The translations under genes and the position numbers were made by a program. This document shows positions 23,246-31,097 of a stretch of 31,769 nucleotides of DNA, piece by piece. Under the pieces are notes generated by a model. It worked only from the letters and a program-made list of their open reading frames with translations, did no database searches and was not told where the DNA came from. The stretch comes from JABLTI01 sp030629105 (GTDB taxonomy: Archaea > Asgardarchaeota > Heimdallarchaeia > JABLTI01): the NCBI GenBank assembly GCA_030629105.1, contig DAOVPS010000011.1:1-31769 (forward strand). The letters are read 5' to 3'. Position 1 is the first letter of the stretch; every line of letters starts with the position of its first letter.

Positions 23246-23743
23246 ATGGCAGCTGAAAAGAAGAAGAAGGCACCAGAGAAATCTAAGGATACCATTAATC
23301 TAAATTCTATGGATCTTCTTAACGACAAACTAGATCAGACCATTCAAAGAATCGCAGACTTAGAGAGCAAAATAGAGAAATTAAGTCCAGACATTAAAGA
23401 TGCTACAGGTTCCTTGAATATGACTTTGGCCATCTTGAGGACTTTTCAAGAAGTAACTAATGTAGCAACGATTTTTTCTCCATCTAAATGGTTGATGCGC
23501 CTTCGTCCGGATGTTAATTTAGATGCCATAGAACGTCTAATTGTTGATGTTTTAACTCGAGAAGGACCTAAGAATATCTCACAACTTACAGCTGGTGTTA
23601 GAATGGAAAGGGGCACTGCTTCTCGAAGGATTATTCGAGACAAAGTAAATGATATGATTGTTCGGGAAATTCTAGAGGAAGTGGATGAGGGGTATGGCAG
23701 AGTCATCAAAATGGCAATTGATGTAAAAGCATTATCCAAGTAA
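23246..23743 (+). CDS. Coiled-coil protein with C-terminal winged helix, probable DNA-binding regulator
   Basis: A 165-residue protein. It has a Lys-rich N-terminus, a heptad-like coiled coil at about residues 25-60 (LNDKLDQTIQRIADLESKIEK), a hydrophobic middle segment (about 60-80), and a C-terminal helix-turn-helix with wing (about 92-155): DAIERLIVDVLTREGPKNIS, then a recognition-helix-like GTASRRIIRDKVNDMI, and the wing VDEGYGRVIKMAI. I infer a dimeric DNA-binding protein, but archaeal winged helices also occur in other roles. It has its own promoter and Shine-Dalgarno. It ends 7 nt before the convergent GatE stop. Confidence 0.75.
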   Translation: MAAEKKKKAPEKSKDTINLNSMDLLNDKLDQTIQRIADLESKIEKLSPDIKDATGSLNMTLAILRTFQEVTNVATIFSPSKWLMRLRPDVNLDAIERLIVDVLTREGPKNISQLTAGVRMERGTASRRIIRDKVNDMIVREILEEVDEGYGRVIKMAIDVKALSK

Positions 23744-23749
23744 TTTAGA

Positions 23750-25690
23750 TCAAGTTTCCAATCCTAATTCTGCTAGTTTTGCATTGAATTTTTTGTTTAA
23801 TACGTCATTAACTAACTTGCCATCAATTTTTCCTCTAACTTGCTCCATCACATGACCCATTATTTTTCCAAGAGCTCGTTGTCCATTATCTTTTATGAAA
23901 TCTAGATTCTCATTGATAATTCTATCAATAATTTGGTCTAGTTGCTCTTCTGAAACAAGTTCTAATTTTAAAAGCTCCAATGCTGTTTCTATTTTATCCC
24001 TTGGTTTTTCAGCACAGTGTTTTAATAAAGGGTCTATAGCTTCTTTTGCTATTTTCTTATTTTTCAGTAAATCAAAAATATCTTTTATTTTTTTGTCAGT
24101 TAGGTTCTCAATTGGCACATTATCTCTTGCTAGAGCCTTCATAGTTTGCTCGAGAGTAACAGCCACCAGCATTGGATCAATGCCATTTTTTACGAGATCA
24201 TCAAATAAATCTGCTCTTGTTGAGATAGCCATTTCTTTAGCGATATCCTCAGGCAAGTTTAGAGTTTTAATATACCGTTCTTCTTTTTTATCAGGTAATT
24301 CCGGCAATTCTTCTTCAATGCGTTTAATTCTAGCATCGGTTATAACTATTGGATAAGAATCTGTATCGGGGTACATTCTTCCCGCACCACCGAGGTATCG
24401 TCTGAAGCTCGTTGTTCCATCATCATTTGCGTGTCTTGTTTCTTCTGGCACTCCAGCAAAAATCTCTTTTACTCGAATTATTATTTCAGATAATGCAGAA
24501 ATGGTATCTTCTTTCTTTCCTATTACGAGAGCTACTGCATCAGTACTTTTGCAATTGAAGAATTTACATAAACTCGCAATTTCTTCCTCTTTAACTCCAT
24601 AGTTTAGGAGCTCATCAGTATGTAAAATTCCACCTAATCCCGTAATGACTTGAACTCTTTCAGCTAGTTCTTTACCAAATGTTTTCTCAGATTGGATTTT
24701 TTTACTTAGGATCCCTTTCATACCTGGCAATTTAACTCCCACAATATGTAGCTTCTCTTTTATTGCTTCTTTCAGCAATTTTGAAGTTGTTTTTGCGAAA
24801 ACATCTTTACAATCTTTAAACTCAGCAATGTAAGTCTCTGAAGTCAATTTCTTCTTTTCTAAAAGTTCCTTAATCTCTAGCAAAGTAAGTTGTCTGTCAA
24901 CTTCTTGTTTGACATATTCTGGCAACATATCTAAGACTTGTACACCCTTTATTTCGATCCTAGCACCTTGTTCTATACTTATATTCAAATCCTGCCGAAT
25001 TGTTCCAATTCCTCGTTTTACTTTTCCAGTAGCTCGAAGTATACGGCCAATCCCCTCGGCAATTAATTTGATTTCATTTGGATCACTAATAGCAATTGTT
25101 TTAGTTACTATTTCAACGAGTGGAATACCTAAACGATCTACTCTCCAAGTAATTGTACGCCCGATATTTGAAATCTCCCTGCATGAATCTTCCTCAATCG
25201 CTAGCATATCCAAATTAACTACTCTTCCGGCAGCTTTTATCTTTCCACCCATACCAACAATCATAGATCTTTGAAAACCTGTAGGAATTGATCCATCCAA
25301 ATATTGTTTTCTATTTACATGTAATTCATCAAGAATATCCATTTGCAATAAACGGGCAATAGTTATTGCTAAATCAATAGCATTTGGATCCGGATCAAAA
25401 GGTGGAGTTTCATCTATTTCATAACTACAAACTGAGTCATGTATTTCATAGACGATTTTCTTTCGTTTCTTGAATTCCATTAGTGCAGCTTTGTCGTACT
25501 CACCTAGTTCTGATAAAGTTGGGCGCATATATCTGGTAATCGTTACTTGTGGTTCATCTAAACGCAGATCAGTTTTACAGTGACAGAAAAGTTTTCGACC
25601 TGTTTCTAATTGTTGATGTAATTCAAGACCACATTTTAAACCTAAAGCAGAATAATCTGTTTGTGGTTTTGTTTTAGCTGCTTGAGCCAT
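23750..25690 (-). CDS. gatE: Glutamyl-tRNA(Gln) amidotransferase subunit E
   Basis: The tRNA-binding kinase/amidotransferase half of archaeal GatDE, which turns Glu-tRNA(Gln) into Gln-tRNA(Gln). GLKCGLELHQQLETGRKLFC near the N-terminus is the GatB/E signature, with CxC nearby, and SFRRYLGGAGRMYPDTDSYP in the middle is typical of GatE. A GAD-like insertion domain lies in the central region, and the C-terminal helical/YqeY-like region includes GQRALGKIMGHVMEQVRGK. The 646-residue length is normal. GAGAGG at 25699-25704 precedes the ATG. It diverges from gatD, its obligate partner. Confidence 0.96.
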   Translation of the reverse strand: MAQAAKTKPQTDYSALGLKCGLELHQQLETGRKLFCHCKTDLRLDEPQVTITRYMRPTLSELGEYDKAALMEFKKRKKIVYEIHDSVCSYEIDETPPFDPDPNAIDLAITIARLLQMDILDELHVNRKQYLDGSIPTGFQRSMIVGMGGKIKAAGRVVNLDMLAIEEDSCREISNIGRTITWRVDRLGIPLVEIVTKTIAISDPNEIKLIAEGIGRILRATGKVKRGIGTIRQDLNISIEQGARIEIKGVQVLDMLPEYVKQEVDRQLTLLEIKELLEKKKLTSETYIAEFKDCKDVFAKTTSKLLKEAIKEKLHIVGVKLPGMKGILSKKIQSEKTFGKELAERVQVITGLGGILHTDELLNYGVKEEEIASLCKFFNCKSTDAVALVIGKKEDTISALSEIIIRVKEIFAGVPEETRHANDDGTTSFRRYLGGAGRMYPDTDSYPIVITDARIKRIEEELPELPDKKEERYIKTLNLPEDIAKEMAISTRADLFDDLVKNGIDPMLVAVTLEQTMKALARDNVPIENLTDKKIKDIFDLLKNKKIAKEAIDPLLKHCAEKPRDKIETALELLKLELVSEEQLDQIIDRIINENLDFIKDNGQRALGKIMGHVMEQVRGKIDGKLVNDVLNKKFNAKLAELGLET

Positions 25691-25907
25691 TTTTGGAGCC
25701 TCTCAATTTTGATTTAAAACAATAATCGGTTGTCTAATATCTTCCTTCTAAACCTATATATTGTCTTAAACTTAAAATAATTCAATTTTCTATTAATATA
25801 AAACTTTGTTAGGGTGTAAAAAGCACTGTAGAAACAAAAATTTAAAGAAAACAATGGTCAATCATGAATAGTAGTAATGAAGAACATATTTTCTGAGAGG
25901 ATGTATT
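25691..25907. promoter_or_regulatory. Divergent gatE/gatD promoter region
   Basis: Towards gatE the minus strand has CAATATATAGG (25753-25763), about 65 nt before its ATG. Towards gatD the plus strand has ATATAAAA (25796-25803), about 105 nt before its ATG. Both genes have GAGAGG-type ribosome sites. No obvious dyad is shared by the two promoters. Confidence 0.55.
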
Positions 25908-27299
25908 ATGTCTGAGGATTCAAGTAACGATTATCGTGGTATAGCAGCAATTTGGTTAGAAGCTCAAGAAATTAAAGTATGGTCCAAAATCAATGTTAAA
26001 ACAAAAAAAGGAGTTTTCAAAGGAGTACTAATTCCTCGCGGTGAGCAAGGAGATGATAAACACATCATTATAAAATTGCCCTCGGGTTATAATATTGGCG
26101 TCAGCTTAGATAGTATTGTTGAGATTAAAACCACAGGCGAGGTTCAAGTTGATTATACAATCCCAAATTTGAAGGTTAAAAAAGATCCAAAGAAACCCAC
26201 TGTTGTTTTAATTGGTACCGGAGGAACTGTTGCTTCAAAATTAGATTACAGAACAGGAGCAGTTATTCCGGCATTTTCGTCACAGGAATTATACAACGCA
26301 GTTCCAGAATTGGAAAAGATTTGCAATCTCGAAACCATACAACTTTTTCAGAAATTGAGTGAAAATATTGAACCAGCTGATTGGATTATCTTGGCTAATG
26401 AGATTGCTAGTTGCTTAGAGAATGTTAATCCTGCAGGGGTAGTGATTGCTCACGGAACTGATACCTTGCATTTAACAGCTGCTGCTTTATCCTTCATGCT
26501 AAAAAATATCGATAGACCAATTGTACTTGTAGGTTCTCAAAGAAGCAGTGATAGACCCTCAAGTGATGCTGCAATTAATCTAATTAACAGTGTTCATGTT
26601 GCTGCGAAATCAGATATTGCTGAAATTTGTGTTTGCATGCACGGAACATCTGGTGATGCATATAATTTGATTCATAGGGGTACTCGCGTCAGAAAAATGC
26701 ATTCCAGTAGAAGAGATGCATTTCGAACAATAGGTGATATTCCATTAGCTAAGATCGAAAACAGAAAAATCAAAGACACGGGAATAAGCTATCATAAGAG
26801 AAGCCACCGAAAGGGGAATCTTGAGATTGACGCTAAATTAGATGAAAATGTTGGGTTGATTTTTAGCTATCCAGGAATGAAAATAGAGCAAATAGAGTAT
26901 TTCTTTGAGAACAATTATAGTGGTTTAGTGATTGCAGGTTCTGGTTTGGGACATGTGAATCAAAAATTAATAAAAACAATCTCTCGTGCAAAAGAGAAAA
27001 ATATACCCATCTTTATGACCACTCAGTGTCTATGGGGATTCACTGGAATGAATGTGTATGAAACCGGGAGAAAGCTCTTAGAAGCAGGTGTTATTCCATT
27101 ATTTAATATGCTCCCAGAAGTTGCTTTAGTAAAAGCAATGTGGGTTCTAGGACACACAAAAGAAATCCCATTTGTTAAAGAATTAATGCAGAAAAATTTA
27201 GCAGGAGAAATTACTGATCGAGAACCATTTGATGGTTATTTAATTCTCCAAGGAAGAGTGGATAAAAGAATTGACAGATTAATTCGGAAAGAAAAGTAA
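25908..27299 (+). CDS. gatD: Glutamyl-tRNA(Gln) amidotransferase subunit D (asparaginase-like)
   Basis: Subunit D frees ammonia from glutamine or asparagine and feeds it to GatE. A small beta-barrel of about 80 residues (20-80) precedes the asparaginase fold. The two catalytic threonine motifs are visible: IGTGGTVAS (Thr107 region) and AHGTDTLHLTAAAL (181-194), and the catalytic Lys is expected in the region after VGSQRSSDRPSSDA. The 463-residue length is normal for GatD and longer than plain L-asparaginase because of the N-terminal barrel. GAGAGG lies 7 nt before the ATG. The next gene at 27337 follows closely. Confidence 0.96.
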   Translation: MSEDSSNDYRGIAAIWLEAQEIKVWSKINVKTKKGVFKGVLIPRGEQGDDKHIIIKLPSGYNIGVSLDSIVEIKTTGEVQVDYTIPNLKVKKDPKKPTVVLIGTGGTVASKLDYRTGAVIPAFSSQELYNAVPELEKICNLETIQLFQKLSENIEPADWIILANEIASCLENVNPAGVVIAHGTDTLHLTAAALSFMLKNIDRPIVLVGSQRSSDRPSSDAAINLINSVHVAAKSDIAEICVCMHGTSGDAYNLIHRGTRVRKMHSSRRDAFRTIGDIPLAKIENRKIKDTGISYHKRSHRKGNLEIDAKLDENVGLIFSYPGMKIEQIEYFFENNYSGLVIAGSGLGHVNQKLIKTISRAKEKNIPIFMTTQCLWGFTGMNVYETGRKLLEAGVIPLFNMLPEVALVKAMWVLGHTKEIPFVKELMQKNLAGEITDREPFDGYLILQGRVDKRIDRLIRKEK

Positions 27300-27336
27300 G
27301 AACAAGGTAGAGGTATTTTAAAAGGAACAAATAGCA

Positions 27337-27762
27337 ATGGCTCTTAGTGACGATATTGTTCAAAGAATAGATGATTCAAGAGTTGTTCTTGAAAGAGTCT
27401 ATGAGAAATTAGATCCTGAGAATTACACAAAAGGATACGCAGATATCTGGAAAGTAAGAGCAGAAATCGAATTTGTAGTAATTTCGTTGAAGCTTCTAAA
27501 CAATCTTGAAGAAAACGAAATTGGAGTGAAATGGAAAGAAGAATTTTCTCAAACATTAAAACAAGTAAGATCTGAAAGCAAGATTCGACAAGTTTTTTTG
27601 GAAACGTTCGATTTGTATAACAAACTTGAGCAGATTGAGAATATTATTGAATTTTACCGAATTTGTTGGAAATTAAAAGAGAAATTAACTATTCTTCTTA
27701 ATGTGGTTAAACCCAAACATAAACGAACAAGTGAATCTGGATCAAAAGAAAAGAAAACATAG
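27337..27762 (+). CDS. Unknown all-helical protein downstream of gatD
   Basis: A 141-residue protein, predicted almost wholly alpha-helical, acidic in the first half and with a basic tail (KPKHKRTSESGSKEKKT). It has one Cys and no membrane segment. I recognise no family. It starts 37 nt after gatD with only a weak AAAAGGA site and no TATA box in between, so it is probably cotranscribed with gatD. That suggests, but does not show, a link to translation. A run of six T (27768-27773) directly behind the stop would end the transcript. Confidence 0.65.
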   Translation: MALSDDIVQRIDDSRVVLERVYEKLDPENYTKGYADIWKVRAEIEFVVISLKLLNNLEENEIGVKWKEEFSQTLKQVRSESKIRQVFLETFDLYNKLEQIENIIEFYRICWKLKEKLTILLNVVKPKHKRTSESGSKEKKT

Positions 27763-27765
27763 ACT

Positions 27766-27773
27766 TCTTTTTT
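27766..27773 (+). terminator. T-tract after the gatD-linked gene
   Basis: A run of T ends 11 nt after the stop codon, typical of archaeal termination, without a clear stem. Confidence 0.35.
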
Positions 27774-27845
27774 GTAGTTTCAATTAGGTATGAATTTAAA
27801 TGAATAATTTTATGTTAATTCGATAGAATTATAATAATGAAGTAT

Positions 27846-27886
27846 GTATTTAAAAACAAGGTTTAGACACAACAAATCAATTGATT
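27846..27886 (+). promoter_or_regulatory. TATA box and 12-bp palindrome before the small zinc protein gene
   Basis: TATTTAAAAAC (27846-27856) predicts a start near 27875-27880. A perfect palindrome AATCAATTGATT (27875-27886) lies exactly there, and GGAG (27887-27890) follows 10 nt before the ATG. The palindrome could be a repressor site over the start point. Confidence 0.4.
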
Positions 27887-27900
27887 GGAGAAAATAACAA

Positions 27901-28129
27901 AATGCCACCTAAATGCCCAAATTGTAAAGGCAAGATGGAATATGAACCACCAAGCTATGTTTGCACTTCTTGTGGATTAGTTGTTAATCGTCTCGATTTT
28001 GATAAAACAAAAAGAGAACATTTCGGCTCAAAAGCGGAAGAAGACGACTCATACTATGAAGAAAAGAAGAAGAAAAAAGATTATTTAGATTGGTATCTCT
28101 CTTCAGATAAAGAGAGTTATGATGACTAA
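27901..28129 (+). CDS. Small TFIIB-like zinc-ribbon protein
   Basis: A 75-residue protein. Two CxxC pairs (Cys 5/8 and 21/24) in KCPNCKGKM and YVCTSCGLVV give one zinc-ribbon site of the TFIIB/TFIIS kind. The C-terminal half is very charged and has a Lys run flanked by acidic Tyr-containing segments, probably disordered. Function is unknown; a nucleic-acid or protein-binding adaptor is possible. An in-frame TTG at 27881 exists, but the ATG at 27901 with GGAG upstream is the better start. Confidence 0.75.
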
Positions 28130-28200
28130 AGATTCCATCTTGAGTTAAATTGACGTTATTCTATTAAATGATACAAGTGGACTCGTGTGAATTCTCTTTT

Positions 28201-28219
28201 AATATCAATTTTTGATATT
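28201..28219 (+). terminator. 8-bp hairpin in the 28.1-28.3 kb gap
   Basis: AATATCAA (28201-28208) and TTGATATT (28212-28219) pair around TTT, with CCCTTTTC downstream. It is 72 nt behind the zinc-ribbon gene and 92 nt before the next start, so it could be a terminator or part of the promoter region of 28311. Confidence 0.35.
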
Positions 28220-28310
28220 TTCCCTTTTCAATATTAATTGCTTACCTACATCAAAAACTAAAAAATAGTGTTTAACTGGTACCTATTACAAAAAGAAGTG
28301 ATTAAGAGCT

Positions 28311-28598
28311 ATGACAGTAAGAGGAAGACATTTACAATGTGATATGCGGAATGTTTGTATTTCGTGTTCTGTTTACACATGGCCTCCTAAAATAAATCAA
28401 CCCAAAAAATACTATCATTGTGAACATTGCAATTTTGATATTATCTGTGATAGAGGATTATCAATTACATATGAGTATTATGAAGACGGTTATATTGAGA
28501 AAAAAGCAAAATGTATTGAGTGTAATAGGATATTACTTGAGAAAATTTGGCCAAAAATTCCCCCCAAACTTGAAAGAGAACTTCTTAGAATAGAATAA
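28311..28598 (+). CDS. Small Cys-rich zinc-binding protein of unknown function
   Basis: A 95-residue protein with eight cysteines: three CxxC pairs (Cys 16/19, 37/40, 68/71), Cys10 and Cys46, so one or two zinc sites are likely. No family is recognised. No membrane segment or signal is visible. Its start ATG lacks a clear Shine-Dalgarno. It converges with the 28621 gene, and the two stops are only about 20 nt apart. Confidence 0.65.
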   Translation: MTVRGRHLQCDMRNVCISCSVYTWPPKINQPKKYYHCEHCNFDIICDRGLSITYEYYEDGYIEKKAKCIECNRILLEKIWPKIPPKLERELLRIE

Positions 28599-28615
28599 TA
28601 AAACTTCTTTTTATT
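28597..28615 (+). terminator. AT-rich hairpin with T-tract after the Cys-rich gene
   Basis: AATAAAA (28597-28603) and TTTTATT (28609-28615) pair around five bases and include a run of T at 28608-28612. The stem has no GC pairs, so it may act only as a T-tract. Confidence 0.35.
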
Positions 28616-28620
28616 GGATT

Positions 28621-28992
28621 TCATAATTTGCCAATTAATGGGCTGTTTTTCATAGTTCTGAAATCAGATTCAAAGATTATTTCAATACTAATTTTTTCTT
28701 TATGGATGATCTCTTTTGCTCTAGGACTTATTTGACGACAAATTAGTATTACTTTATCAATGCCATATTTGTTGAGATATTCTTCCAAATAAAATACCTT
28801 ATCGTATGGTACAGAGCGATTCCACAGAAACAACATGATAGCTACCTTTGAATCAGTTGTAGTAACTGCATAATCAATTGCTTTGAGCTTCTTTTGAACA
28901 ACCACTTTTTCCGAATGCTGATAATTGTGTTCTACTAAAAAATCCTTTATTTTTTCTTCGACCTCTTCATTTGTTAAGAATTTAGGACACAA
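28621..28992 (-). CDS. Possible restriction-endonuclease-fold (PD-(D/E)XK-like) protein
   Basis: A 123-residue protein with an N-terminal helical stretch (to about 25) and a mixed alpha/beta core. The order of KLKAIDYAVTTTDSKVAIMLF, then VFYLEEYLNKYGIDKVILICR and IEIIFESD, resembles the strand-helix-strand core of small Mrr/PD-(D/E)XK proteins. The usual (D/E)-x-K pair is not obvious, so activity is doubtful and the fold call is weak. The start is a TTG at 28990-28992; TTATAAATA (about 29014-29022 on this strand) puts transcription start near it. Function unknown. Confidence 0.5.
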   Translation of the reverse strand: MCPKFLTNEEVEEKIKDFLVEHNYQHSEKVVVQKKLKAIDYAVTTTDSKVAIMLFLWNRSVPYDKVFYLEEYLNKYGIDKVILICRQISPRAKEIIHKEKISIEIIFESDFRTMKNSPLIGKL

Positions 28993-29163
28993 ATTTAGTT
29001 AAACTCCAAATTTTATTTATAATTAATATTGTTCTATACCATAAATCTACTCTTAGAAATTTTGATTTATACAAATTAATATTTTTCGGGGAATGGTATT
29101 TAGGTATCATCAGTGAAGGATAAGAAAAATACAAGAAAAAATGAACTAAAATAGAATGATTTT

Positions 29164-30975
29164 TTACGATTGCTTCCTCTTGCGTCTCTTACTAATAATA
29201 AATACAGTGATAACTGACAACATAACGATAGAAGCAAACACTTGCAAAGGTGTAAAGCCCGGATTTAGTAGTGTAGAAGGATCAAATCCTGCTTTATACA
29301 TATAATATTTAGCTAAATCATGGTTCGCAGTATATACGGTAACATCAGATTTTATAAAGGTTCCAAATTTATTCGATAGTGGTGTTTCAATAATCTCAAC
29401 TTCAACGTCTAATAAATCTAACATGATATTTTTATCAATCATATGGGCGATTGCTTTGCGAACAGCTAGGCCTTTCGTCATAGTTTCATCTTCGGTAAGG
29501 GTTTGATCTATTAATGCTGGGCAATAGTCAGATTTGAGATTATACCCAAAATAAAGAACATCATATTCATCTCTTGTTTGTTTCTGATATGGAGCACTAG
29601 CATAATCAGTCATATAATTTCTATAATCCTTGAAGATATCTAGTTTACCAGATTCAAATTCCAATCCTTTCACGTTGAGGTCAACAAGAAAACGAACTTT
29701 GTATTCCGCAAGATCTAGATCACCTAGTGGAATGGTGCCCCACCAATCCAAATTACTGTTAAAGATACTTTCCACACCTTCACTGTAGCTTTTGAAATAG
29801 TACATACCAGTTCCTAAACAATTTTCACCATAATTTAACCAGTTTGCAGCTTGAGTGTCAGGAATTCCATCAACAACGCTTACATTAAGATAATGCTCTG
29901 GAAGCATAAGTTTTGTTAGATCATTTAAAGCTGGTGCATACGGTTGTAGACCTGGTTGTGTTAAATTTCCATCAATATTGATTTGGACTGTGGAATTATC
30001 GATTTTTTCAACTTGGTCTATCCAGTTGAAGAATGTACCAACAGAAGACACTTCTTGATACATTTTTATCGAGAATAATACATCATCTGCATCAAATGGT
30101 TCATCTAGATATAGTTGATCAATATCAGATTGCCAAGTTACATCTTCTCTTAGATTTATAGTTAGTATTGTTTGATTAGAATTGAAAGCCCAACTTTCTG
30201 CTAAAACTCCTTCAGGAATTCTATTTTTATTGATTCTTAAAAGTGGTTCGGCAATTAAGGAAACGAAGTATTCATCCTCAATAAATAATGGATTTAGAAT
30301 ATCCCAATCGTTAGGATTAATATAATCTACAAATATGCTTGTATTTGTTTGTCCGGTATGAAGACCAGACCATTCCATAGAAGGTAAAGAATAAACTATC
30401 CCTTCTTCATGATCCCAGCCTATCAAGTTATTATGTGAAATATAAGTTGTAATTTCATTGAACATCGGAATAACTGGTAGTATATTAGCCATTAAATTCT
30501 CTTGCCAATCATGATAAATATCTTCTCTTAAAGTGAGATTTGTTTCAACTATACCTTCAAGCATTTTCTGCTCACTGAAATCTTGAGCAGCTATCTCACC
30601 ATCTATACCCCAATAATTTGCTGATCCTCCTTCTGAAAAGATATAGGTGGGATTTACATCAAATCCTGGCCAAACAACATCGATCAATACAATATCAAAT
30701 TCTTTTGAAAGAACTGCGGCTTCAAAAACACCGCCAGGATATGGATAAATGATACTATCAACACGGATTCTTTGAAGTTCTTGAGCTATTAAATTCGCAA
30801 GATGCTTTGTTTCAGTATCACTTCTACTTAATATTCGAACTCTGAAAAAGTAATCATCTTGGGACGCTGCTTGGATTTTTACAGTAGCAATTGCTGAAAA
30901 AAGCATAATAGTTGAAATTAGTGCAACAAATATAATTGATTTCTTTCTTTTAGTTAGGTTCAACTTAGAATTCAT
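29164..30975 (-). CDS. Membrane-anchored family-5 solute-binding protein with apparent circular permutation
   Basis: A 603-residue extracytoplasmic protein of the peptide/oligopeptide-binding (SBP_bac_5) family, which captures solutes for an ABC transporter. An N-terminal signal-anchor helix (about 12-33) is followed by a segment (45-200) resembling the part normally at the C-terminus: ETKHLANLIAQELQRIRVD, then EFDIVLIDV and MANILPVIPMFNE. Residues 210-580 then resemble the usual N-terminal and middle parts: LNPLFIEDEYFVSLIAEPLL, ILTINLREDVTWQSD, DADDVLFSIKMY, RKAIAHMIDKNI. The chain stops soon after YYMYKAGFDPS, where the missing C-terminal part should start. A C-terminal helix and basic tail (ISKRRKRKQS) anchor it in the membrane. 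No permease or ATPase genes are in the window. Confidence 0.85.
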   Translation of the reverse strand: MNSKLNLTKRKKSIIFVALISTIMLFSAIATVKIQAASQDDYFFRVRILSRSDTETKHLANLIAQELQRIRVDSIIYPYPGGVFEAAVLSKEFDIVLIDVVWPGFDVNPTYIFSEGGSANYWGIDGEIAAQDFSEQKMLEGIVETNLTLREDIYHDWQENLMANILPVIPMFNEITTYISHNNLIGWDHEEGIVYSLPSMEWSGLHTGQTNTSIFVDYINPNDWDILNPLFIEDEYFVSLIAEPLLRINKNRIPEGVLAESWAFNSNQTILTINLREDVTWQSDIDQLYLDEPFDADDVLFSIKMYQEVSSVGTFFNWIDQVEKIDNSTVQINIDGNLTQPGLQPYAPALNDLTKLMLPEHYLNVSVVDGIPDTQAANWLNYGENCLGTGMYYFKSYSEGVESIFNSNLDWWGTIPLGDLDLAEYKVRFLVDLNVKGLEFESGKLDIFKDYRNYMTDYASAPYQKQTRDEYDVLYFGYNLKSDYCPALIDQTLTEDETMTKGLAVRKAIAHMIDKNIMLDLLDVEVEIIETPLSNKFGTFIKSDVTVYTANHDLAKYYMYKAGFDPSTLLNPGFTPLQVFASIVMLSVITVFIISKRRKRKQS

Positions 30976-31040
30976 CTCACATTAAGTAAGTATTGAATTA
31001 CAAGCTAATACGATATGTAATAATTCTTTGTATGATTATA

Positions 31041-31070
31041 GAAAAAAAAAAGAGAACCAAGATTGGTTCT
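31041..31070 (-). terminator. Intrinsic-type terminator: hairpin plus ten T
   Basis: On the minus strand the stem AGAACCAA/TTGGTTCT (31063-31070 and 31053-31060; 2-nt loop, or 7 bp with 4 nt) is followed by C and a run of ten T (complement of 31042-31051). It lies 28 nt after the stop of the partial surface protein and looks like a bacterial-style terminator. Confidence 0.65.
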
Positions 31071-31097
31071 GATTGTATTGGAAACTTGATGAAAGGC

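Noticed and set aside
23895..24356. 153-codon open frame on the plus strand inside gatE
   Set aside because: Antisense to a clear gatE; the translation is Ser/Phe/Ile-rich as expected for a reverse frame of an AT-rich gene and shows no domain.
24909..25274. 121-codon open frame on the plus strand inside gatE
   Set aside because: Antisense shadow of gatE with no supporting signal.
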